From contig JAEULB010000026.1 of NCBI GenBank assembly GCA_016792585.1, positions 24,567 to 88,566 of the forward strand: 64,000 nt of DNA, read 5' to 3'. Under the pieces are notes generated by a model that ran no database searches, was not told where the DNA came from, and was given only the letters and a program-made list of their open reading frames with translations. The number at the start of each line of letters is the position of its first letter. Position 1 is the stretch's first letter. The position numbers and the translations under genes are program-made. Source of the stretch: Rhodospirillaceae bacterium. GTDB taxonomy: Bacteria > Pseudomonadota > Alphaproteobacteria > SHVZ01. Positions 42,547 through 50,987 of the stretch are shown here, piece after piece.

Positions 42547-43757
42547 GCGACGATCTCTACCGCCGGGCGCGCGAGGTGCGCGAGCGCGCCTATGCGCCCT
42601 ATTCGAACTACAAGGTCGGCGCCGCGATCCGCGGCGCCTCGGGCGGCGTCCATGTCGGCGCCAATGTCGAGAACGCCGCCTACCCGCAAGGCAACTGCGC
42701 CGAGGCGTCGGCGATCGCCGCGATGATATCTTCCGGCGAGACGCGCATCGCCGAGGTCGCGGTGATCGGCACCGGCTCCGCGCTCTGCACGCCCTGCGGC
42801 GGCTGCCGCCAGCGGCTCCGCGAATTCGCCGCCGAGACCGTGAAGATCCATCTCTGCGATGCGAAAGGCATCCGGAAGACGGTAACGCTGGCCGACCTGC
42901 TGCCGATGTCGTTCGGTCCCGACCACCTCGGCGGCAAATCTCCGGCTGAGGCAGACGCGGCGGAGGTGATCCGCGCCCGCGCGCCGAAGCTGAAGCCGAA
43001 GGTGGTGCTGGTCCTCGGCAGCGGCCTCGGATCCGTCGCCGACGCGATCAAGGGCGCGGTCACGATTCCCTACAAGGACCTTCCGGGCTTCCCGCGCCCG
43101 TCGATCGCGGGCCATGCCGGCCGGCTCGTGCTCGGCAGGCTCGGCGGCGTGCCGGTCGCGGTGCTTCAGGGCCGCGTGCATCTCTACGAAGGCGGCTCGG
43201 CCGATGCGATGACCGGACCGCTGCGCCTTCTCCGCAAGATGGGCGCGAAGACGCTGGTGGTCACCAACGCCGCCGGCGGGCTGCGCGACGGCTGGAAGCC
43301 GGGCACGCTGATGGCGATCTCCGACCAGATCAACCTCACAGGGCGCAACCCGCTGACCGGCCCCAACGACGAGGCGGTCGGTCCGCGCTTCCCCGACATG
43401 ACCGAGGCCTACGACCGGAAGCTGCGGAAGGCCTGGAAGGCGGCGTCGAAGAAATCGCGCGTGGCCGTGGAGGAGGGCGTCTATCTCGCGGTCACCGGCC
43501 CCTCCTACGAGACGCCGGCGGAGATCCGCGCCTTCCGCCAGCTCGGCGCCGACGCGGTCGGCATGTCGACGGTGCTCGAGGTGATCGCCGGACGCCACGC
43601 GGGCTACCGCTGCGCCGGGCTCTCGCTCATCACCAATCCCGCCGCCGGCCTCTCGGATGCGCCGCTCGATCACGGCGAGGTCGTCGCCGTCGGCCGCAAC
43701 GGTGCGGCCAGGCTGGTGCGCCTGCTCACCGCCTTCGTCGAGGAAGCCGGCGGCTGA
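42543..43757 (+). CDS. Fused cytidine deaminase-purine nucleoside phosphorylase
   Basis: A single 404-residue frame with two complete enzymes. Residues 1-125 are a cytidine deaminase: YSNYKVGAAI, zinc/catalytic motif NCAEASAI (Cys52, Glu54) and PCGGCRQ (Cys85, Cys88). Residues ~145-404 are a trimeric-type purine nucleoside phosphorylase: LVLGSGLGS, GHAGRLVLGRLGG, LQGRVHLYEGG, VTNAAGGL, GPSYETPAEI, LGADAVGMSTVLE and SLITNPAAG. About 20 linker residues join them. Together they deaminate cytidine and phosphorolyse purine nucleosides. In most bacteria these are separate genes. ATGA overlap with the permease and TGATG with deoA. Confidence 0.9.
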   Translation: MSDDLYRRAREVRERAYAPYSNYKVGAAIRGASGGVHVGANVENAAYPQGNCAEASAIAAMISSGETRIAEVAVIGTGSALCTPCGGCRQRLREFAAETVKIHLCDAKGIRKTVTLADLLPMSFGPDHLGGKSPAEADAAEVIRARAPKLKPKVVLVLGSGLGSVADAIKGAVTIPYKDLPGFPRPSIAGHAGRLVLGRLGGVPVAVLQGRVHLYEGGSADAMTGPLRLLRKMGAKTLVVTNAAGGLRDGWKPGTLMAISDQINLTGRNPLTGPNDEAVGPRFPDMTEAYDRKLRKAWKAASKKSRVAVEEGVYLAVTGPSYETPAEIRAFRQLGADAVGMSTVLEVIAGRHAGYRCAGLSLITNPAAGLSDAPLDHGEVVAVGRNGAARLVRLLTAFVEEAGG

Positions 43758-45055
43758 TGGCGCTTCGCTTCCCGCAGGAGGTCATCCGCAAGAAGCGCGA
43801 CGGCCATCCGCTGACCGACGACGACATCGCCTTCATGATCGAGGGCCTGACCGACGGGTCGATCTCCGACGGCCAGATCGCCGCGTTCGCCATGGCGGTC
43901 TTCTTCCAGGGCATGAAGAAGACCGAGATCGCGGCGCTGACCAGGGCGATGGCGGATTCCGGCCGGCGCCTGACCTGGAAGCTGCCGGGGCCGGTGCTCG
44001 ACAAGCATTCGACCGGCGGTGTCGGCGACAAGGTGAGCCTGATGCTGGCGCCGATCGTCGCCGCCTGCGGCGGCTACGTGCCGATGCTGTCTGGGCGCGC
44101 GCTCGGCCACACCGGCGGCACGCTCGACAAGATGGATGCGATCCCGGGATACAAGAGCAAGCCCGACATCCCGCTGTTCCGGAAGGCGGTGACCGAGGCG
44201 GGGTGCGCGATCATCGGCCAGACCAGCGACATCGCGCCAGCCGATCGCCGCTTCTATGCGCTCCGCGACGTGACCGCGACGGTGGAATCGCTGCCGCTGA
44301 TCACCGCGTCCATCCTTTCCAAGAAGCTCGCGGCCGGGCTCGACGGGCTGGTCATGGACGTGAAGGTGGGATCCGGTGCCTTCCTGCCGTCGACCGCGGA
44401 AGCCAAGGCGCTGGCCGACTCGATCGTCGGCACGGCGCGCGGCGCCGGCCTCAAGTCGCGCGCGATGCTGACCGACATGAACCAGGTTCTGGGCCTGACC
44501 GCCGGCAACGCGGTCGAGGTGATGGAGGCGGTCGAGTACCTGACCTCCTCGAAGCGCGAGGCGCGGCTCGACGAGGTGACCCAGAGCCTCTCGGTCGAGA
44601 TGCTGAAGCTCGCCGGCATGCGCGGTGCGGAGGCCAAGGTGAAGCGCGCGCTCGACTCCGGCGCCGCGGCCGAGCGCTTCGGGCGCATGGTGGCGCTGCT
44701 CGGCGGCCCGAAGGACTTCGTCGAGAAGCCGAGGAAGTACCTGCAGAAGGCGCCGGTCGTGCGCCCGGCGCGGCTCGGCAAGGGCGTCGTCGCGCGGATG
44801 GACGTCGCCGCGATCGGCCGCGTCGTGCTGGCGCTCGGCGGCGGCCGCCGGCTTCCGACCGACGGCATCGACCACGCGGTCGGATTGACCGAGGTCGCCG
44901 GCCTCGGCGCGGTGCTGAGCGCCAAGCAGCCTTTCTGCCTGATCCACGCGCGGAGCGACGCCGCCGCCGCGGCGGCGGAGGCGGCGCTCAAGGCCGCGGT
45001 GGTGCTCGGCGCGGCGAAGCCGCCGCCGCGTCCGGTGATCGTCGGAAGGCGCTGA
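43757..45055 (+). CDS. deoA: Thymidine phosphorylase
   Basis: A 432-residue thymidine/pyrimidine phosphorylase that cleaves thymidine and deoxyuridine to base and deoxyribose 1-phosphate. The family signature is present: DKHSTGGVGDKVSLMLAPIVAACGGYVPMLSGRALGHTGGTLDKMDAIPGY, with VTATVESLPLITASILSKKLAAGLDGLVMDVKVGSGAF following. The start overlaps the preceding stop in TGATG. Last gene of the nucleoside operon; it handles the uracil nucleoside made by the fused deaminase. Confidence 0.95.
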   Translation: MALRFPQEVIRKKRDGHPLTDDDIAFMIEGLTDGSISDGQIAAFAMAVFFQGMKKTEIAALTRAMADSGRRLTWKLPGPVLDKHSTGGVGDKVSLMLAPIVAACGGYVPMLSGRALGHTGGTLDKMDAIPGYKSKPDIPLFRKAVTEAGCAIIGQTSDIAPADRRFYALRDVTATVESLPLITASILSKKLAAGLDGLVMDVKVGSGAFLPSTAEAKALADSIVGTARGAGLKSRAMLTDMNQVLGLTAGNAVEVMEAVEYLTSSKREARLDEVTQSLSVEMLKLAGMRGAEAKVKRALDSGAAAERFGRMVALLGGPKDFVEKPRKYLQKAPVVRPARLGKGVVARMDVAAIGRVVLALGGGRRLPTDGIDHAVGLTEVAGLGAVLSAKQPFCLIHARSDAAAAAAEAALKAAVVLGAAKPPPRPVIVGRR

Positions 45056-45157
45056 GCGGCGGGCTCGCTCCTGACGCCTTGCGGTCGTTCTGGCATCACG
45101 TGAGGCGAGATGGCCTAAGATAATGTCGGTTGCTTGGGGCTCTCGGCGGTTCGAGCA

Positions 45158-46522
45158 TCACCCCCAGCCACCCTTTCCTTCCTCTACGTCAAGGACGTCG
45201 ACTGGGATGTCGAAACCGAATTTTGTGTTTAGCAATTCGACCTGTTTGCCGATCGCCGAGATGACCCGGAGCGCAATCACCTTGTAGGCGGGGTTCTTTT
45301 CACGGAGAGCGAGCGCCTTCGGCAGAACGGCGCGCGCAAGTCGCTCGATCCGCTCTTCTATGAAATTGGAGGTCATCTTCAGGCGTTCGGACATGCGCTG
45401 CACCGAGTCCCGGTTGAATGCGGCGAAGTCGACATCCGCGCCTCTCCCTTTCGCGCCCATGGCAAGTGCCTGACCCTGGTGATAGTCGGGATAGACGGCG
45501 ATCGACAGCAGGTCGTAAAGAGGCGCCAGGTTCGGCAGATTGGTTCCGTGCGGGTAGAGCAGGGCGTAGTTCTTGGCGTGGGCGTCTGAATTGGCGATCA
45601 GGAAGTTGTAGATGAGGCCCTCGAGCAGCCTGATCCGGAAGCGAGCGCGGTTTCCGATTTCGATGTTGAGAAGATCCTCCGCCGACGGGCCGGATCGTCG
45701 TGTGTACTTCTGCGAGGGGCGAAGCCCGAGAGCCTGACAGAAGTCTTCCTGATGGAGTCGGTGGATCTCGAAGCCGGCCTCAATCGCGCCAAGAGTGCCG
45801 ATATTTGCAATTCGATCGAAACGCTCGACGAGAAGGGCAGGCCGATCCGGTGCCAGCTCGATGATCTTCGGTTCGATGGCATTGAGGCCAAGCTCACGAG
45901 CCAGGTCGAGGCAGAAGGCTTCGTTCTCGACCATGCCGGCGAAGTTTCGATCCGGCAGCTTCACGATATGCGTCGAGGGGGCGCCGCCACGCGCGAGATG
46001 GAAACGGCCTTCCTGATCGCGGAGTACGGCAGCCTTTCCCTGCACCCCGGCAAGTGAGAATTCGATCTTCTTGTCGGTCTTGAGCGGCGCGATCCCGCTT
46101 TCTGCAAGCTTGAGGAGGTCGGCATTGGTGATCAGGTCGTAGTCGTCGGGGAAGCGTCCTGGCGCTTTCGTCGGCCGTTCCTGCGCCGAGACAATTGAGA
46201 TCGCTCCCGGGCAATCGAGACCGATCTCCCCAAGCAGCCCGAGGGTATCGCTTGGGTCGACGCCGCGCATCCTGGAGATCGTCTGCAGGCGGCTGCCTTC
46301 AGGGAGCAGGTTCTCGAAAAACGCGATCCCCTCGCGGTAGTAAGGCTCCTCGCGCAGCGGCATGGAGATGGACAACGGCATCGGCTCTTTCGATGCTAGG
46401 TAGAAAGCGTCGTAGGCAAAGAAGATCGGCCCGTCTGCAAATTCGCCGATACCGCTGTTTGCCGCGAGCACTCCGACGGGTCCGCCTGCGTATCCTTCGA
46501 GGTGAACGTAGAGCGGGGTCAT
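45158..46522 (-). CDS. hipA: HipA-type serine/threonine kinase toxin
   Basis: A 454-residue HipA kinase. The N-terminal subdomain 1 (VYVHLEG-like LYVHLEG, YYREGIAFFENLLPEG) is followed by the nucleotide-binding SLAGVQGKAAV (~156-165), the catalytic loop NSDAHAKNY (Asp313, Asn318) and the DFG-like YDLLS (Asp337). E. coli HipA phosphorylates GltX and induces persistence; the target of this homologue is unknown. It overlaps the hipB stop by ATGA. Its GC content is visibly lower than that of flanking genes, which suggests horizontal acquisition. Confidence 0.94.
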   Translation of the reverse strand: MTPLYVHLEGYAGGPVGVLAANSGIGEFADGPIFFAYDAFYLASKEPMPLSISMPLREEPYYREGIAFFENLLPEGSRLQTISRMRGVDPSDTLGLLGEIGLDCPGAISIVSAQERPTKAPGRFPDDYDLITNADLLKLAESGIAPLKTDKKIEFSLAGVQGKAAVLRDQEGRFHLARGGAPSTHIVKLPDRNFAGMVENEAFCLDLARELGLNAIEPKIIELAPDRPALLVERFDRIANIGTLGAIEAGFEIHRLHQEDFCQALGLRPSQKYTRRSGPSAEDLLNIEIGNRARFRIRLLEGLIYNFLIANSDAHAKNYALLYPHGTNLPNLAPLYDLLSIAVYPDYHQGQALAMGAKGRGADVDFAAFNRDSVQRMSERLKMTSNFIEERIERLARAVLPKALALREKNPAYKVIALRVISAIGKQVELLNTKFGFDIPVDVLDVEEGKGGWG

Positions 46523-46821
46523 CGTGGTGCCTTCGAAGCAGCTCGCCCGGTTGTCGCGACGCGCCGCCGGCCCTGATACGGCTGGTCGAGGCGTTCGGCG
46601 GTCGCGTCGCTGACGTCGACAGTGAGGCTCAAGCCGAGGGCATTCAGCACCTGCAAGGTGCGATTGAGCTCAGTTCTTGGCTTGCCTGCCTCAAGGTCGC
46701 CGATGAAGCTGGGGCTCACGCCGGACAGGCCGGCGAGCTCCTCCTGGGTGACGCCCTGGATCAGCCGCTCCGCGGCGACCAGCTTGCCGATCTCTTCCGA
46801 GGTATTGAAGGTGCGATGCAC
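46519..46821 (-). CDS. hipB: HipB-type HTH antitoxin
   Basis: A 100-residue XRE-family regulator with the helix-turn-helix LVAAERLIQGVTQEELAGLSGVSPSFIGDLEAGKPRTELNRTLQVLNALGL (residues 14-64) and a flexible basic C-terminus. HipB sequesters HipA and represses the operon by binding palindromic operators. The GTG start at 46821 lies inside operator 1. Four operator copies lie upstream. Confident family call. Confidence 0.93.
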   Translation of the reverse strand: MHRTFNTSEEIGKLVAAERLIQGVTQEELAGLSGVSPSFIGDLEAGKPRTELNRTLQVLNALGLSLTVDVSDATAERLDQPYQGRRRVATTGRAASKAPR

Positions 46822-46848
46822 TCTATCCTCCCGATCGGCCGGATAGAG
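46821..46848. promoter_or_regulatory. HipB operator O1
   Basis: CTCTATCC, 12 spacer bases with a CGATCGG core, then GGATAGAG: 8-bp perfect arms. It overlaps the hipB GTG start, so occupancy would block transcription elongation or the ribosome-binding region. The TATCC/GGATA half-sites are those of the E. coli HipB operator, with a 12-base rather than 8-base spacing. Confidence 0.8.
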
Positions 46849-46873
46849 GAAGGTGGAAGGACTGAAGAGTCTC

Positions 46874-46895
46874 TATCCAGCCGATTGGCAAGATA
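46874..46895. promoter_or_regulatory. HipB operator O2
   Basis: TATCC, 12 spacer bases (AGCCGATTGGCA), then AGATA, one mismatch in the right half-site. It overlaps the candidate -10 box of the hipBA promoter. Its centre is exactly 50 bases from that of O1. Confidence 0.78.
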
Positions 46896-46918
46896 AGATC
46901 TTTCAATCCTATTGGCAA
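46890..46918 (-). promoter_or_regulatory. Candidate hipBA promoter
   Basis: On the minus strand, TTGCCA (5/6 of the -35 consensus) and TATCTT (4/6 of the -10 consensus) are separated by 17 bases. The -10 lies inside operator O2 and the -35 is flanked by O3, the expected layout for strong autorepression by HipB. Start of transcription would fall near 46883. Confidence 0.55.
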
Positions 46919-46920
46919 TG

Positions 46921-46948
46921 CTCTATCCGGTCGATAGGCGGGATAGAG
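46921..46948. promoter_or_regulatory. HipB operator O3
   Basis: CTCTATCC, 12 spacer bases (GGTCGATAGGCG), then GGATAGAG with 8-bp perfect arms. It lies directly upstream of the candidate -35 box. Its centre is exactly 50 bases from O2. Confidence 0.8.
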
Positions 46949-46964
46949 GGAGAGGCTCGGAGTC

Positions 46965-46986
46965 TATCCAGCCGATCGCCAGGATA
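46965..46986. promoter_or_regulatory. HipB operator O4
   Basis: TATCC, 12 spacer bases (AGCCGATCGCCA), then GGATA. Its centre is 41 bases from O3. It is the most upstream copy and could support DNA looping or cooperative binding with O1-O3. It also lies near the 3' end of the GST gene, which reads in the same direction. Confidence 0.78.
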
Positions 46987-47047
46987 GCGACGCACGGTCG
47001 GCCAAGCGTCTTGGCGCGGGCCGTCGTCCGCCGTCGGGCGCCGCCGC

Positions 47048-47923
47048 TCACCCCTTCGCCGCGATCTTGTCCTGGGTCCTGGTCTCGAAGTCGCTGGCGT
47101 CGTGGCGTTCGTGCAGCTGGCTCGACGGCTCGCCCGAGAGCCGGTTGACCATGCGGCCGCGCTTCACGGTCGGGCGTTCCAGCAGCATGTCGGCCCATCG
47201 GTTGACGTGCTTGTAGTCCTGCACGCTCAGGAACTCGGCCGCGTTATAGAGCCAGCCCTTCACCAGGCCGCCGTACCAGGGGAAGATCGCCATGTCGGCG
47301 ATCGTGTAGTCGTCGCCGGCGATGAACCTGCTCTCGGCGAGGCGCCGGTCGAGCACGTCGAGCTGGCGCTTGGTCTCCATCGCGAAGCGGTCGATCGCAT
47401 ACTCCATCTTCGACGGCGCATAGGCATAGAAGTGCCCGAAGCCGCCGCCGAGATAGGGCGCCGACCCCATCTGCCAGAACAGCCACGACAGGCACTCGGC
47501 GCGCGCCGCCGGATTGGTCGGCAGGAAGGCGCCGAACTTCTCGGCGAGGTAGACGAGGATCGCGCCGGATTCGAACACGCGGATCGGCTTCGGCCCGCTC
47601 CGGTCCAGCAGCGCCGGGATCTTCGAGTTGGGATTCACCTCGACGAAGCCCGAGCCGAACTGCATGCCCTCGCCGATCTTGATCAGCCAGGCGTCGTACT
47701 CCGCGCCCTTGTGGCCTTTGGCCAGCAGCTCCTCCAGCATGATCGTGACCTTCACGCCGTTCGGCGTCCCCAGCGAATAAAGCTGGAGCGGATGCCGGCC
47801 GACCGGCAGCTCCTTTTCATGAGTGGAGCCGGCAATAGGGCGGTTGATGCTGGCGAAGCGGCCGCCGCTCTCCTTGTTCCAGGTCCAGACCTTCGGCGGC
47901 GTGTAGTCGGATGAGTCGGCCAT
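47048..47923 (-). CDS. yghU: Glutathione S-transferase family, YghU-like
   Basis: A 291-residue GST of the Nu class. The YghU-specific N-terminal extension is present (KVWTWNKESGGRFASINRPIAGSTHEKELPVGRHPLQLYSLGTPNGVKVTIMLEEL), followed by the thioredoxin-like domain with VNPNSKIPALLD and FESGAILVYLAEKFG and an alpha-helical C-terminal domain (DYTIADMAIFPWYGGLVKGWLY). E. coli YghU reduces organic peroxides and disulfides with glutathione. It lies downstream of the MFS gene, 3 bases apart, in the same direction. Confidence 0.94.
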   Translation of the reverse strand: MADSSDYTPPKVWTWNKESGGRFASINRPIAGSTHEKELPVGRHPLQLYSLGTPNGVKVTIMLEELLAKGHKGAEYDAWLIKIGEGMQFGSGFVEVNPNSKIPALLDRSGPKPIRVFESGAILVYLAEKFGAFLPTNPAARAECLSWLFWQMGSAPYLGGGFGHFYAYAPSKMEYAIDRFAMETKRQLDVLDRRLAESRFIAGDDYTIADMAIFPWYGGLVKGWLYNAAEFLSVQDYKHVNRWADMLLERPTVKRGRMVNRLSGEPSSQLHERHDASDFETRTQDKIAAKG

Positions 47924-47926
47924 GGT

Positions 47927-49129
47927 TCAGTCTCCTGCAAACGCGGGGCGACGGCTGCGGACGCTGATCACCGTCAGGATCGAGACGAGGTTGAGCACCG
48001 CGACCAGCCAGAAGATCGCGGTCGCCTGGCCGTGGTCGAGCAAGGTTCCGTAGAACAGCGGCGCGATCACGCCGCCGACGTTGAAGCCCGAGGTGACGAA
48101 GCCGAACACCTTGCCCATCGACCCGGGCGGCGTGACGGCACGCACCATCATGTCGCGGCTCGGCTGGATGACGCCGTTGAGGAGGCCGGTCGCCGTCATC
48201 ACCGCGATGTAGCCGACGGTGCCGAGATCGACCATCGCCACCACCGCGAAGCCGGCCGCGATCGCTGCCAGGCAGACCGAGGCGACGGTGCCGTGGCGCT
48301 CGGTGCGGTCGGCGATCCAGCCGCCGACGAGAACGCCGGCGGCGCCTGCGAACAGGTAGACCGAAAGCCCGGTCGTCGCCGCCCAGAACGGCGTGCCGTA
48401 GGCCAGGTCGAGCGCTGCGACCGAGAAGCTGTTGAGGCCGGATCCGGCGCAGGAGAGCACGGTGAAGAACAGGAAGGCGAGCCAGATCGCCGGCGACTTG
48501 AGCAGGTCGCCGCCGATGCCGCCGTCCTTCCTGGCATCGGCGGGCGGCGCGTCGGCGAGCGCGTTCCGCTGCCACAGCAGCACCGCGGCCGAGATCAATC
48601 CGGCCGCCCCGGTGGTGATCAAGGCGCCGCGCCAGCCGAGCGGGCCGGTGAGCAGCGCCATCGCCATCGGCGCCGCGGCGAAGCCGAGGAATCCGGCGAA
48701 GGTGTGGATCGAGAAGGCACGGCCGATCCGCCGCCTGTCGATCGAGGCGTTCAGGATCGAGTAGTCGGCCGGGTGATAGACCGAGTTGGCGATGCCGGCG
48801 ACGCCCATCAGCACCAGCGTCATCACGTATCCCGAGGAGAATCCGATCGCGCCCATCGCCGCGGCATGCAGCGCGAGGCCAATGATCAGCACCAGCTTGC
48901 CGCCGATGCGGTCGACCAGGAATCCCATCGGCGTCTGCAGCACGCCGGTGCCGATGTTCATCGAGGCCATCAGCAGGCCGAGCGCCACGTAGGAGACGCC
49001 ATAGGTCTCCTTCAGCGCCGGGAACAGCGGCGGCAGCGCCAGCACGTAGAAGTGGCTGAAGAAGTGGGCGACCGAGACCAGCCCGATGACACGGGCATCG
49101 CTACGCGCATCCGCGGTGATCGCGACCAT
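47927..49129 (-). CDS. MFS transporter
   Basis: A 400-residue, twelve-helix major facilitator protein. Typical features are VAHFFSHFYVLALPPLFPALKETYGVSYVALGLLMA, the loop 2-3 motif GFLVDRIGGK (GxLaDRxGxK type), and the second-half equivalent GGWIADRTERHG. No substrate can be named. The ATG at 49129 removes an upstream open stretch that lacks family similarity. It leads the two-gene unit with the YghU-like GST and is divergent from the amidase gene. Confidence 0.9.
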   Translation of the reverse strand: MVAITADARSDARVIGLVSVAHFFSHFYVLALPPLFPALKETYGVSYVALGLLMASMNIGTGVLQTPMGFLVDRIGGKLVLIIGLALHAAAMGAIGFSSGYVMTLVLMGVAGIANSVYHPADYSILNASIDRRRIGRAFSIHTFAGFLGFAAAPMAMALLTGPLGWRGALITTGAAGLISAAVLLWQRNALADAPPADARKDGGIGGDLLKSPAIWLAFLFFTVLSCAGSGLNSFSVAALDLAYGTPFWAATTGLSVYLFAGAAGVLVGGWIADRTERHGTVASVCLAAIAAGFAVVAMVDLGTVGYIAVMTATGLLNGVIQPSRDMMVRAVTPPGSMGKVFGFVTSGFNVGGVIAPLFYGTLLDHGQATAIFWLVAVLNLVSILTVISVRSRRPAFAGD

Positions 49130-49224
49130 GGAATTCCCAGGGGAGGACGGGAAGGACCCCATGCTAGCATGATCGCGGCATTGCCGGACCAGACCTTCTC
49201 TCTCGTTTTCCCAGGGGACCTTCG

Positions 49225-50568
49225 ATGAAACCGATCCCGTCGCTCGCCGCCGATCTCGCGGAGGGCCGCACCACTTCGCGCGCACTGGTCGACGAAGCGC
49301 TGGCCCGCATCGACGACAAGGATGGGGAGGGCAGCCGGGCCTTCATCAAGGTCTGGCATGCGCGCGCCCGCGCCGAGGCCGACCTCTGGGACCAGGTGCG
49401 GAAGCTCGGCCAAGTGGCGCTGCCGCTCGCCGGCGTGCCCATCGCGGTCAAGGACCTGTTCGACATCGCCGGCGAACCGACCACGGCGGGCTCGACCGCG
49501 CTCAAGGATGCGGCTCCTGCCAAGGCCGACGCGGTGATCGTCCAGCGCCTGCGTGCCGCCGGCGCCGTGCTGGTCGGCCGCACCAACATGACCGAGTTCG
49601 CCTATTCCGGCATCGGCCTCAACCCGCATTACGGCACGCCGAAGAATCCCTGGGACCGCGCCCGCGGCCGGATTCCCGGCGGCTCGTCCTCGGGCGCGGC
49701 GATCTCGGCCGCCGACGGCATGTGCGCCGGATCGATCGGCTCCGACACCGGCGGCTCGGTCCGCATCCCGGCGGCGCTCTGCGGCCTTGCCGGCATCAAG
49801 CCGACCGCGAGCCGGATCCCGCTGACCGGTGCCTTCCCGCTGTCGTTCAGCCAGGATTCGATCGGGCCGCTCGCCAAGACCCTCGCCTCCTGCGCGATCC
49901 TCGATGCGGTGATGGCCGACGAGCCGGCGAAGGTGCCGGAGGCGCGGCCGGTGATGGGTCTCAGGCTCGGCGTCGTCCGCACGCTGGTGCTCGACGCGCT
50001 GGACGCGACTGTCTCCGCCGCGTGGGAACGGACGCTCAAGAAGCTCGCGGCCGCCGGCGCGCATCTGATCGACGTCGACATGCCGGACCTTCCGGAGATC
50101 CCGAAGATTAACGCGCGCGGCGGCTTCTCCGCACCCGAGGCCTATGCGCATCACCGCGAGACGATCGCCGCCAAGGCCGCGATGTTCGATCCGCTGGTGC
50201 TCTCGCGCATCAAGCGCGGCGCCGAGATGCCGGCCGCCGACTACATCGACATCATGCGGATCCGCCATGAGATGATCGGCCGCGCGCGGTCGATCACGCG
50301 GCCCTTCGACGCGGTGATCATGCCGACATGCCCGATCGTGGCACCGGCGCTCGACGAGGTCGCGACCCCCGAGACCTTCATGCAGAAGAACGCGATGGTC
50401 CTTCGCAACACCTCGCTGTTCAACTTCCTCGACCGCTGCGCGATCACGCTGCCGATCCAGGGCCCAAGCGAAGGCCCGGTCGGCCTGATGCTGGTCGGCG
50501 AGCACGGCCACGACAAGCGCCTGATCGCCGCCGGCCTCGGCATCGAGGCGATGCTGGCGGGGAAGTAG
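49225..50568 (+). CDS. Amidase signature-family hydrolase
   Basis: A 447-residue amidase. The Ser-cisSer-Lys triad is visible as AVKDLFDIAG (Lys ~75), GSSSGAAISAADGMCAGSIGSDTGGSVRIPAALCGLAGIKPT (cis-Ser and nucleophile Ser), with RTNMTEFAYSGIGLNPHYGTPKNPWDRARGRIPGG just before. It is shorter than GatA and lacks gatBC neighbours, so a small-molecule amidase is likelier than tRNA amidation. Substrate unknown. ATG preceded by AGGGGA. Confidence 0.92.
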   Translation: MKPIPSLAADLAEGRTTSRALVDEALARIDDKDGEGSRAFIKVWHARARAEADLWDQVRKLGQVALPLAGVPIAVKDLFDIAGEPTTAGSTALKDAAPAKADAVIVQRLRAAGAVLVGRTNMTEFAYSGIGLNPHYGTPKNPWDRARGRIPGGSSSGAAISAADGMCAGSIGSDTGGSVRIPAALCGLAGIKPTASRIPLTGAFPLSFSQDSIGPLAKTLASCAILDAVMADEPAKVPEARPVMGLRLGVVRTLVLDALDATVSAAWERTLKKLAAAGAHLIDVDMPDLPEIPKINARGGFSAPEAYAHHRETIAAKAAMFDPLVLSRIKRGAEMPAADYIDIMRIRHEMIGRARSITRPFDAVIMPTCPIVAPALDEVATPETFMQKNAMVLRNTSLFNFLDRCAITLPIQGPSEGPVGLMLVGEHGHDKRLIAAGLGIEAMLAGK

Positions 50569-50588
50569 ACTCGAAGGCGCCGGGTGCC

Positions 50589-50987
50589 ATGCCCAAGCGC
50601 CTGATGCTCGACACCAACGTCTACGACCTCGTCGTCGCCAGACGGGACTTTGCCGAGCGGCTGAACCGCGCGGTCGAGGACGGGGCGATCGAGATCCTGC
50701 GCACCAGAGTGCAGGAGGAGGAGATCGCCCGCATCCCGGACGCCTCCAGGCGCGCGGCGATGCGGCGCGTGCGCGGCCGCACGGTCCCGGTCAGCGATGC
50801 GCCGTGGCAGGGCGTGCCCAAGGGCGGCGCGCCGTCCGAGGACGCGCTGATCGTGGCGACCGCCGAAGAAAGCGCGGAAATCCTGGTGACCGAGGACAGG
50901 GAGCTGGCGAAGCGGGCGAAGGCCGGCGGGCGCCTCGAGGTCTGGCGCTTCGATCAGCTCGTCGGCTTCGTCGAGAACCTCTTGTAG
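50589..50987 (+). CDS. PIN-domain-like ribonuclease
   Basis: A 132-residue protein resembling a PIN nuclease. It has the acidic start MLDTNVYDLVV (Asp8), a middle acidic EEEIARIP, and the C-terminal DALIVATAEESAEILVTEDRELAKRAKAG with the second acidic cluster. VapC toxins have this fold, but no AbrB/RHH antitoxin gene is adjacent; the amidase lies 20 bases upstream. Its 3' end overlaps the convergent TVP38 gene by 34 bases. It is either an orphan toxin or a housekeeping PIN protein. Confidence 0.8.
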   Translation: MPKRLMLDTNVYDLVVARRDFAERLNRAVEDGAIEILRTRVQEEEIARIPDASRRAAMRRVRGRTVPVSDAPWQGVPKGGAPSEDALIVATAEESAEILVTEDRELAKRAKAGGRLEVWRFDQLVGFVENLL

